From assembly GCA_036023115.1 (NCBI GenBank), contig JAYKKT010000073.1, positions 12,029,001 to 12,093,000 on the forward strand: 64,000 nucleotides of DNA. The letters run 5' to 3'. The stretch comes from Brasenia schreberi (Eukaryota; Streptophyta; Magnoliopsida; Nymphaeales; Cabombaceae). Below the pieces are notes generated by a model. That model saw nothing but the letters and a program-made list of their open reading frames with translations. It was not told the origin of the DNA and ran no database searches. Every line of letters begins with the position of its first letter. Within the stretch, counting starts at the first letter, position 1. The translations under genes were made by a program, and so were the position numbers. This document shows, piece by piece, positions 48,801 to 60,800 of the stretch.

Positions 48801-51800
48801 TTGGTCGTGGCGATAGGGAGGACAAACTTTACATTATGGACTATTTGCATAGTATAAGATATGTTAATGTTTTGACAAATGATGCTCTTTTATGGCACTT
48901 CGTGGTTATAGGGAGGACAAACTTTACATTATGGACTATTTGTATAGTATAAGATATGTTAATGTTTTAACAAATGATGCTCTTTTATGGCACAAGAGAT
49001 TAGGACATCTCAATGATAAAAAATTGTATCAATGTCCTCTTGGAATAAAGTCTAAGGAATATTTTTCTTTCAAAGATTATGTTCTTCGTAAAATGCAACA
49101 TCTTCTATTTCCAAACAAAATACATATTACCATAAGACCCTTTGAGATAGTTCATTCAGATGTATGGGGACTGACACTTGTTTTGTATAAAGGAGGTATT
49201 TTCTATTATGTCATTTTCATAGATGATTTTACTAGGTATGCATGGGTATATCTTTTAAAAGAAAAATTCGATGTCTTTCAAAATTTTATTATCTTTCATA
49301 ATCTTGTAAAAAATCAATTTGATTCCGAAATCAAGATTTTTAGATCCGATTCATGAGGAGAGTTTATGTCAAAGGATTTTAAAAATCATCTCAATATGTT
49401 TATAATTATACATCAAACTCCTTGCTTTAAGACTTCTCAACAAAAAGGTATTTCTAAACGTAAACATAGACATATTTTGGAAACCACAAGAACCTTGTTT
49501 TTATTAAGTGGTGTTCTTAAGATTTTTTGAGCAGAAGCTATTATGAATGCAATCTATTTAATTAATCGGACGCCATCTTCAGTTTTACAAAATTTGTTTC
49601 CTATAGAAAAACTCTTTAAAGTTTCTCTAAACTATTCAAGACCGCATATTTTTGGATGTAAATATTTTATTTATACTAACAAATATGATAAACTATCATC
49701 TCGTGTCATAGAATATGTTTTTCTAGGATATTAATCAGTGTTGTCTGACGCGTATCGTATCGTGTATCGCTGGGCTCCACGATACGGGCGTATCGTATCG
49801 TATCGTATCGTACTTTAATATTAAAATAATGCAAAAAATAATTAAAAATTAATAAAAAATAGTAAAAAATAGTAAAAAATCAGGAAAAAATCAGGAAAAA
49901 TCTGATAATTGCTTTAAATTCATATAATGTAAGTTTAGTACAGATTGAGCATTCAGCATTGAACAATTGCATCCAAATTTACATATTTTGAATCAAAAAA
50001 AAAAATACAGATATAGTTTACACTTTACAGTACACTACAGTTACATATAATGTTACATTTTACAAATTGTAATCAGGATCATCAACTAAATAATCTTCAT
50101 CTTCTCCTTGTTGCAGATCCTCATCATCATCAGCCACGCCCACACCTTCTTCAAAATCAAATTCTTCATCTCCATAATGTTGTTGCGCTCCTTCTAAATT
50201 AATCCAGGCAACGTCTTCTTCTGTTAGGAGGGCATTTTCTTCAGTGTCTTCCATAACCCAATCTTCTAATATATCAAAATTATCCAAACTTATTGGATCG
50301 AACTGACTTTCTTCTCTATTTACTTTTTTTAATTGCCTACGACACAAACAAAGATAAACAATTAGTAAGTAATATTAACAATTGAAAACTGAAGTTAAAT
50401 AATATCGAATTGAAAATTTGAAAGTAATACAACATTACCTTTCACGAAGGCGCATGTTACAACGAATATAAACCAAATCATTAAGCCTTTTGTGTTCCAA
50501 CCTGTTGCGCTTTTTTGTATGGATGTGTTCAAAAACACTTCAATTTCTTTCACAACCTGTTGCACTACAGGTTTGGCTTAAGACTCTAACTGCAAAATCT
50601 CTAAGGTTTGGACAATCACTTCCAAACCTGTTCCACCAAACATCTGTAAAAAAAATATAAACATTAGAGACATAATAATCCACAGTAATGTAAGATGCAA
50701 CTTAAATATGAAAATAAACAATGTACCTGGACGCATCGTAGAGCGGTTGCGAATTGCAACAGGCAAACCCATCAAGTGAAGAGCATTATCATATATCTCC
50801 ATCTCTCGATGTATCGCATCTACTATGCTCTCATCAGGAACTAATCTGTCGATGCATTCAATGATTCCTCGATTAACCTCACCGTCCCTTTTGAAGGTTG
50901 CTGAGTACCTCAATAATGGGTTTAGATAGTAGGCTGCTGCATGAATAGGCTGATGCAATTGTTTATTCCATCTACTATCAATTATTTTCCACACGGGCAC
51001 ATAATCTCTTTTTTTTCCATTAAAGTTATTTCTGATCGCTTCTTTTGCCCTGTCCATGGCTTCATAAAGGTAGCCCATAGATGGTTTCTCCTCGCTGTCA
51101 GCCAATCTCAAAACTTTCACTAAAGGACAAGTAATTTTCAATAATCTGATGCATGCATTCCAAAATGAACTTCTAAAAACCGTTTCTGCAATCTCATTTA
51201 ACTTTCTGTTCCTTCTGTTTTGTGGGAACTTTGCAAATTGTTGCCACTCATCTGAGGAGAACATTCTCTTTAAAGCTTGCTTCTGTCTTACAATACTTTG
51301 TACAGATAAGAAGTTTGTTGCGAACCGAGTTGCAGCTGTGCGAAGAAGCTCTGCACCTTCTGTGTATCTCCTCATCATACACAAAACAAATGCATGGTTG
51401 TAAATGAATTTTGTAATATCTTGGCAACACTCAGTTGCTACCTTTATTTCATCCATCTCACCAATGTCCTCGAGGATGAGATCTAAACAATGGGCTGCAC
51501 ATGGTGTCCAGTAGAAAGTCCCATAAATATCAGCTAACTCCTTTCCAGCTGCTTTGTAGTTAGCTGCATTATCTGTAATCAATTGGACTACATTTTCTAG
51601 CTCAACCTCTTGTATAACCTTATCAAATTCCTCTCGTAGGATCTCTGCAGTGTGCCTCTCCTCTGACATATCTAGAGATCTCAAAAACATGAGTCCTTTA
51701 GGACAATATACAAGAAAGTTTAGCAATGTCCTTCCTCGCCTATCGGTCCATCCATCTGCCATGATAGTGCATCCTGTTTCCTTCCACGATTGTCTCAAAG

Positions 51801-54800
51801 TCGAACAGTATTGCTGCACTTCAATCACGGTTTGATCTAATATCTTCCCTCTCAACTTCTGATAAGAGGGCATCCTGTATCCTGGACCAATGTTAGCAAT
51901 TGCATCTGCCATTGCTTGAAAATGAAAACTGTTTGCTGCATTAAATTGAATTTATGCATCATAAAACCATCTGCCCACTGCAAGGTCTGCTTGATCGTGC
52001 AGTTGTTCTGAAGCCATAGCAGCACGAATTCCTGGCTGAGCACCAGGTGTAGTGGAAGGAGGAAAGAACGAATGTATGCTAGAAGAAGAAGCTTTCCTCT
52101 ACTCCTTCCTGAACTTCCTCTTCTGCCACCTCCAAAGTCTTCAGCTGCGACCCTCTTTCCTCTACTAGGTGCTCGCGAACTGCTACTACCAATATCTGTT
52201 CTAGCATCTGAAGGCAAACTATCAGTGAATCCAACTCCAGTGGCAGTAGCATCATCAGCTTCTTCACACATCTGGAAATCATCCTTTTGTTGTCTCCTTT
52301 CCTGTATGCTCTCAATCATCTGCAAGCATTGCCATTTAATACCTTCTGGCACACTTCTAACTCTGCCTATGCATGGAGCAACTTCTTTCTTGGTTCCTGC
52401 TAGGTGGTGTTTCAACCTTGAAATTCCACCACTAACTACCTTTTCACAAAATAAACATCTGATTTTTAACTTTGAACCCTCAACTGGTATACCCCACTGC
52501 CATGCCGGATCATCAGACTTTGAATGAGAGTCTCTACCACCCCTTCCTGCCATCTCAATGGAGTACTTTAATTCAAACAAAAACCTGAAAATAAAAGCAC
52601 TTCGTAAATTCCCCAATCTTCAAATAACACTCAAATCGAGTGTCTCCCACTTCATGAATGCAATAAAAATCGTATACACACACTTAATAACTTCATATTT
52701 TGTCATTTAAAAAAAAAATCGAAATAATACAAAAAACAATAAATATAAAAGAAAAAAAGGGAAAAAACATTAAAAATATACCTAAATCCGAGTTTGGAGG
52801 CTTGGACGGACACCGTAGGGCACGATTTTAGAGCTTTGAACACCAAGGAGGCGAAAACCGACTCTTAGGGAGCTTGAAGAACCTAAAAGGAGAGAGGAAA
52901 CCCGCGAAAAATAGTGGGTTTCTCTCGAGTCGGGACCCTTTATAAGGGTCCCAGGGCGTATCGCCCGTATACGCACCGTATCGTGCGATACGGTGCGATA
53001 CGCCCGCATCTGCGATACGGGGCCCCGTATCGTATCGTGTACGTATCGTACTGTATCGTACGATACGGTGCGATACGGTGCGATACGGACAACACTGATA
53101 TTAATAACTAAAAAGGGGTATAGATGTTATACTTATAAAAATGATAAGCTTTATGTATCGCGAGATGTCAAGTTTTTTGAAAATGAATATGTTTTTAAAG
53201 GCATGGATGATATTAGTTCTCTTGATGACTCCTATTCCTTTTTGAATGATAATTTAGGTGAAGGGGTAATTTATGTAGAAATTGATCTTGATGAACCTAT
53301 GACTTTAAGACACCCTGTTACACCTTTTGATCAACATTATACTAGGAGATCTGTGCTTATTCCTAGAAGGTCAAACCGTGATTCTGGACCTCCTGAAAGA
53401 TTTGTCTCATATGATAGCTTTTAACCAGTCATAGAGCTTTGGTAACAAATATTTCAGCTATAAAGGAACACAGACTGCAATGAACGAAGAGTTGAACTCT
53501 GTATATAGAGTCCAAACTTGAGATGTTATCTCTAGACCATCAAACAAAAAGACTATAGGTTGTCGGTGGGTCTATAAAATTAAGACTAATGGTGATGGTT
53601 CATTATATCGCTATAAAGCTAGATTAGTTGTCAAAGGTTACTCACAAGAATATGAAATTGATTATGAAGAAACTTTTGTTCCTGTGACTAGAATGATAAC
53701 TGTTAAAACATTTATAGTTGTGTGTGCAATTCATCATTTGAATATCTTTCAGTTAGACATTAAAAATGCTTTGATAGAGTGATTGAATTCACTATATTTT
53801 CTTAGAAACCTTAAAGCGCAAAAGAGTTTTGTATGGTCTCAAACAAGCTCCTAAAGCTTGGTTTGATAGAGTGATTGAATTCATGACATTGCATGGTTTT
53901 ACTATTTGTTATACTGATACAACTTTGTTTATAAGAAATTCCTTTACAGGTATTGTTATTCTTTTGTTCTACGTCGATGATACGATTATTACAGGTAGTG
54001 ATAATTCCAGTATCCAACAAATTTGGTAATATGTTTGAACTTTAGGATTTTGGCCAACTTTCTTATTTTCTTACCATTGAGGTAAGTTATGATAATAGAG
54101 GTTTTTTTTTATCATAAACTAAGCTTACTAATGATGACAAAATTGTTGAGATTACCTAGGTAATCAACCAAAAGATGTGTCTAATTGATGGTTAACTTTT
54201 GAGTGATCCCGTACCTTATAGGCTGATAGTTAGAGCACTCACCTATCTTACCATAACACAACGAGATATTGTTCATGTCGTTGATATTGTAAATTAGTTT
54301 CAACATACGCCTACCTTAGTGCGTATGAGTGTTATTATGAGGATTGTTTGTTATATTTGACAAACCTCAACCAAGGGAGTTTTTCTATCATCTTCCTCTT
54401 TATCTCAGTTGCTCGCATATACTCATCCTGATTGGGGTGATGATATGAATAATAGGCACTCCACCACCGACTACTGCATATTCCTTGGTCACTCTTTCAT
54501 ATCATGAAAATGCAAAAAAGCAAAAGATGTCTCTTTCTTCTACCGAATTTGAGTACCATGCAATGGCTAACACAACTACTGAACTAACTTGGTTGGGACT
54601 ACTACTTCAGAATTTGAGTATACAATTAGAGTCTCCTCCAATCATGTTCTGCGACAATAAAGTGCTATATATATAGCCAACAATCATACATTTCATGAGC
54701 GTAAAAAACATATAGAGATGGATTGTCACTACGTTCGTGAAGAGCATCTAGAAGGTAATTTAATATTACAATTTATAAAATTAGAGTATCAACTTGCAGA

Positions 54801-57800
54801 TGTCTTTATCTAAGTCATTACTTGCTCTTCGATTTCAGTCTTTAATTGGCAAACTTGAGGTCATGGAGCTGTCTGTTTGAGGGGGGGTGTTAGAAAATGG
54901 GCCCAAGTGGCCCGTCCCAACAGGCCCGGTCTTGCACGTCTACTAGCTGTTGGGGGCTGGCTGGCCTTCCCTTCTCTTGTCCTCTTGTCCTCTCTTCTCC
55001 CTTCTTTTCTCTTATCTTCTTCTCCTCTCTTATGCATCATGTACTCTATAAATAAGGCTTATATTTTCTCAAACTTTTATGTGGCTAAATAATATTCTTT
55101 TTTAATATTGTACCTTTGTTGCATACATTTTATTATAGCCTTATTTTCTAAGGCTTTTGCGAGTGATACTTTGAGGTGATATTCATCAACCTTCCGCTGC
55201 TACATGGTCTTCATTACATGTGGTAGATTCCTGATTCTCTAAATTTACCCATATCTTCCGATTATTTTAGTATCTGAGAAAGCATGTTGTTCTCGGTGTC
55301 CATTGTATTTAAGGAGCTCGCTTGGTATGCCTTGTTCTTGAGATATGCTGGTTTGTCAATTAAATCTCAGTATTTCTCCTTAGTGTGTCTTGACTTCCCA
55401 CAATGGGTACACTTTAGTTTATCCTTTTCATTTGGACGTGAGTGTCCATGACCACGACCACTACTAGAGGCACCATCTCTACCATGATTACTTCCTTGTA
55501 CTTAGAAATGCATATTTATCACTTGTTTGAATCTCTTCTTTCTGAAGATTCTTTCGTTCTTCTCTTATAAGTAGAGTATAGTACCCTAAGAGATGGTAAA
55601 GTTTCACTGCTAAGAATATTTGCCTTAACATTCTCAAATTCATTGGATACTCTGTACAGTAGGTCGAGTACCTTCTTTTTTTTTCAGTTCTACATTCCTT
55701 TGCTTGACATAGTGAAAACGTTCTCGAGTGTAGTATTGGAGTTCATCCCAAAAACTTGTGAGTTCCGCATAATACTCACTTATGGATTTGCTTGCTTATT
55801 TTTATTTTCAAATCTTTGTTTGTATTTCATATTTCTTTGTAATTTTAATTTTTCTTGAATATGCATTAGTAACGGCTGCCTAGATTTCACAAGCATTATT
55901 TTAAATACATAAAGGTGATGCCAGTACTAGGCACCATGGAGTTAATAAGCCATGAAACAACTATACATTGTCCCTTCTCCACTTTGAATACATGGGGTTT
56001 GATGGCTGTGGTTCAGAGGTTTCTCTCATAATAAATTTTCATTTTCCTCTTTTGATAAGGGCAAATTCTAATGCCTTAGATCACACTTTGTAATTCTTTC
56101 CATCAAAGTTAATGGAAGTAATTTATACTGAATCTACTTTGTTATTATCATAATTTTCTTCTAATTAATGACTAGGATCACCATAAACTTTACCTTTTCC
56201 AGCCATATGTTTGCCTCGAGATGTGTGTTGATTGCCTCGAGTTGTGTGCAATAACTATACTTGCCTCGAGATTTGTGGTGTGATTCACTTTTTCAGAAGA
56301 TGCTAGTAGATGTGCTGAATTTTGGCCAAAATAATGCTTTGTAGTGAATTTTCTTACTTTTTTTATCCGATTAGAGTTTATACCCAAACCTTAACCAATG
56401 AGAAAAACTTTTTTTCGACTCGTGTGCTTCCCACGTCCTAGAAATCAAGGCTCTGCTCTGATACCATGTTGAATATTTGATGAAATATGAAGAATCCATG
56501 GAACAATAATAGAAAATAAGGAGATTGAAGGTTCAACCCCTTTGTTAGTGTGGCGGCTACCTTCTCTTCTCTCTCTCTTTTTATTTCTCAAGTTCTAATG
56601 GGTGGTTGTCCATTAGGTTAATACCATTGTTATTTGTATCGCATCGTAACGTATCGTATCGTGAAACGCCATGATACGATACAAGTCTCTGTATCGCCCA
56701 ACCACACTTATCGCACCGTATCGTATGATATGGTGCGATACGTATCATGGAACGCTACGATATGATACAAGCTTATGACCAAACTTTTTTTTTTTTGCAA
56801 ATATTTTTTTACGGGTTTCTAGCCTCTCTTCGCCTCTCTTTACTTGTTGCCAAGGCATCCTCTGTTGGCTCTCCCCCTCGTTGATTATGTAGACAGATTA
56901 GTCCCTAATGAGAGTAGAGCATATGCTATACATCCTGAGATAGATTTATGATAATGCTTTTACTTAATGGGTTTGCCTTTAGTAAATTAAGTCCCTGATG
57001 TTTGTTTTTTTCTATTGATGTTTGGTGAAATAGGTTTGGAAGTGATTTGCCCAAACCTTAGAGATTTTGCAATAAGAGTTCTAAGTCAGACCTGTGTTGC
57101 AACGGATTGTGAAAGGAATTAGAGTGTCTTTGAACACATCCAAACAAAAAACCGCAATAGGTTGGAACATAAGCGGCTCAATGACTTAGTTTTCATCTGT
57201 TGTAACATGCGGTTTCAACAAAGGTAATCTAGTATTAGTTACTACTTAAAGATTCAATTCAATATTTTGTTTGACTTTAATTGTTAATGTTATTTACTAA
57301 TTACTTATTATTTCTTTCTTGTAGGCAATTAAAAAGGTTAAATAGAGAAAGAAATCCAATTTGATCCAACAAGTTTGGATAATTTTGATATATTAGAGGA
57401 GTGAATTATGGAAGATAACGAAGAAAATTCTCCAAGAAGTCTAATGGATAACGAAGACAATTTGATCCAAGAAGTCTAATGGATAATGCCTTGAGCTTGA
57501 AGATATGATTCTAACTGAGTATTACAAAATTCTCCACCATTATCGGACCTAAGAGTTTTAATAGTATAACCGAACTGGGTCTTAATAAGATTATGAACAA
57601 GTGAAAAAACTGAGGATATTTCTGACTTAGACTTCATCAGATAAACAAAAGTAAGTCTAGAAAAATCATCAATAAAAGTAACAAGGTACTTAAAATTTCC
57701 TAATGAAGGTATTACACATGGTCCCCAAACATCATAATGCATTAACTCAAAAGGAACAACTGATCTTGATTCACTACTAGGAAAAGTTGCTCTATGATGT

Positions 57801-60800
57801 TTTGCTCTCTGACATTAATCGCATTGAATAATCACATCACTAGGAATTGAAAATGAGACAAACTCTCTTATTTTTGAAACCGGCAAATGTGCTAATCTAC
57901 TATGCCAATTTTTTATTTCTTCTTTAATAGTAACAGCTGCAAATGCTCTTTTCTGCCTTAAATTTTGGTCACCACATAGTACGAATAAACCATTGTGTAG
58001 TTCACCACGAAGATTCTTCCTGTCTTCAAATCCTGAAAAACACAACCATATAGAGAGAATGTAACTGTACAATTCATATCTCTAACCAAGAAACTTACTG
58101 AAAGTAGATTTACTGGAAATTTTGGAATATATATCACTGAGTTAAGTTTGAAATTATCCTTCTGAATTGCACATTTTCCTTCCATAGGAATTAAAGAACC
58201 ATTTGCTACTTTCACATACTGAGGAGTCGAAGTCATTTCATATTGCATAAGATTAGTTTTGTTTCCTACCATATGATCATTTGCCCCTGAATCTATTATC
58301 CAATTCGAAGAAGACATAGTCTTTAAAAGAGTAATTATCACTAATACTGTAGGAAGTAGGAGGACTTGATTCTGACTTGTATGAAGAGGTTGAAGGTTGA
58401 TCTCGTAGGTGTGTTTCTATTTTTATAATATGTTTCTTCAACTCTCCCATCTCATCTATAGGATTTACCTTTGCTTTCTTGTCAGACATAGTTGCCACAT
58501 GGCTCCCATAATCTTTGTATTCCATAGTTTTTCTGCCATAATCCTTATATTCAGCAGGTTTTCCAATAATTTTCCAACAATTTTCCCGTGTGTGTCTTCG
58601 TTTACCATAATGAGTGCACAATAGTTTCATCTTTTCATCATAATTCTGATTGCCATAATTCTGATTTCTACCTCTTCCTCTGCCTCTGAATGAATCTCTT
58701 CCTCTTTGATAATTACCCTGTCCTCTACCAATAAAAGCAGATCTGTCAGTTTGTATATGTTCACCATTCTCTAAATTCTTCCGATCTTCTTCTCTCAGTA
58801 GAAGTGAATAAACTGTTCCAAGTGATGAAAGTTCTTCCTTGCTTAGAATATTTAACTTTATAGATTCTTATTCTGGTAAAATTCCCCAGAGTAAATCAAA
58901 TACTTTTCGAATTTCTCCTTCAGCAGTCCTCTCTTTGATACAGTGACCGCTTATTTTCTATAATATGTCTTTGTTCATTTCAAAGTTCTCGTAATTCTCC
59001 ATAGTACTCGCTTACTGATCTAGTTCCTTGACAACACTTTCTTATTCTTTCATATTCTCTTGTTATATTCTTATGTCTGGAGTAAGCCTCTTCCATTGCA
59101 GACCAGATTTCTACAGCTGATTCCATATACATAAAAGTCTTACTGATGGAGGGATTCATGGATTGTATTAGCCATGAACTTACAAGCGTATCATCTTTAG
59201 CCCATCGTTCGTAGTTGACACTGCTTCCTTCTAGGGGTGATGAATCCTATCTGATAATATAAGCTTTTCCCCTGGACCGTAATAAAAGTTCGATAGATCG
59301 AGCCCACTCTCTATAATTCTTTCCATCTAGCCGAATATTTGTAACTTGGAATGGTTATGATCTTTGTTCATTTCCATACACTGTTGGTATTGCCTCTTCT
59401 TTAAATCTCCCTTCCATTGTGAACTTAGTTTCCTTTGCAACAGGTGAACCAAAAAATTGTTGGAATTGCTATTGATACGATGTCTTATTGTATGCACACA
59501 AAAATTTCAAACTGATTTTATAACAATCCTTTACTTACAGATTATAGTTGATAAACTTGAACCTTGAACAGAATTAAGAAGATTCCAACGATGTTTATGA
59601 AAGTAAGAAGAATCCAAGCAATGATATTGATGAAAGTAAGAAGAATAATCCAAGCCACGATGCTGATGCAATAGAATAAAATCAAGGACTGTCCAACGTG
59701 CCACAATGGCTGATGTAGTAAAATAGATTCAAGGGCTGCTAGACTGCCCAACGTTTGATAGGATCTGAAACAATTCAAGATTGTTGTAACTAGTTGTACA
59801 ACATTAATCTTTCCAAGAGACAAAGAACTGTTGCGGCCATAGATCACTTTTCTTGATGCACGTTCTCCTTTTATGATTCACACACAATATTTCAAGCCAT
59901 CACACACCATACCAAATATAACATTCACTACCACTGTATGCCACAAAAGGAAAAACTCTGTGATCGTTGAATATTACTTACCTCTGATCTTTTCAATACT
60001 TGAGTGCTTCGGCTCGCCACTCAAAAAACCTGTAGACGCTCTGATACCATATTAAATTTTATCAATTAATCATTGAAGAAATAATCAAGCACTTCATTCT
60101 GCAAATAGAGTAGAATCGGCTCCTGCAGTTGGCAACCGACTGCTTCTTGTTTTCTTCTTTTATTTCTTGTTCTGTTTCAATCCTAATTACAAAACATAAT
60201 TTATACTAATCCTATTCTAACTTAAAAGATAAATATACCTCTACTAACAAGACACTACTCTCAATGGATTTAATCCGATCCATTGGGTCCAAACACTAAG
60301 ATACTCACTTACATTTGAAATACATAAACTTTTAAACAAAAAAACTTAAAACACTACACTAACACTCACACATGTTTTTGCACCATCATACATGTCTCTT
60401 ATAAGATTAATGTATGTCAATGGGATACCTCTTTTTTCCAAAGTTCTCCAAAGAACCTCCCTCGATACTCTATCATAAGCTTTTTCTAGATCAATAAATA
60501 TCATGTGAAGGTCTTTCTTTTTTGCTCTAAAATGTTCGTCTCAAAAGGTGAATCGCTTCAATAGTAGATCTGCTTGGCATGAATCCAAATTGGTTCTATG
60601 TTGTACTTGATACTTGTCTTAACCTACGTTCGATAATTTTTTCCCATAATTTCATAGTATGACTCATTAACTTGATATCTCGATAATTCACATAATTTTG
60701 AATGTCTCCCTTGTTCTTATATATGGGTATAAGTGTATTTGCTCTCCATTCCTCGGACATCTTTTGGTTTTTCCATATTTCATTAAATAGTCTTGTGAGC

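Larger units (their letters stand above)
47932..54870 (+). pseudogene. Copia D gag-pol polyprotein, interrupted
   Basis: Gag (47932-48348) reads [20 protein letters not shown]. Protease and pre-integrase (48506-48900) are broken by a 95-bp tandem duplication (48813-48907 and 48908-48994). Integrase reads [20 protein letters not shown] and has a stop in RSDS-GEF at about 49354. After the hAT, RT resumes with [20 protein letters not shown]. RNase H (54485-54676) reads [20 protein letters not shown]. Many stops; non-functional. Confidence 0.85.
46615..55218 (+). mobile_element. Copia D, nested in E and holding a hAT
   Basis: A plus-strand element inserted between protease and gag of E. The 5' LTR is 46615-46985, followed by the primer site TGGTATTATAGC. 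The 3' LTR is 54888-55218 after TTTGAGGGGGGG. Gag is 47932-48348, protease near 48506 ([14 protein letters not shown]), integrase 48892-49734, RT 53113-54360 ([10 protein letters not shown] near 53970) and RNase H 54485-54870. The pol frame is interrupted at 49736-53097 by the hAT element. I find no convincing 5-bp target duplication. Its orientation matches the host gene, unlike the other copias. Confidence 0.88.

Noticed and set aside
50060..50347. A 95-codon acidic minus-strand frame as a separate gene
   Set aside because: It is the last exon of the hAT transposase; the acceptor at 50337-50338 and the homologous arrangement in the copy near 57324 support this.
22690..53097. GTATCG arrays as CRISPR or centromere-like satellite
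   Set aside because: Units are short and irregular, lack spacers, and sit exactly at hAT ends bounded by target duplications.
46610..55223. A 5-bp target duplication for copia D
   Set aside because: The flanks TAAGG and TGTGG do not match; nesting is supported instead by copia E resuming on the other side.
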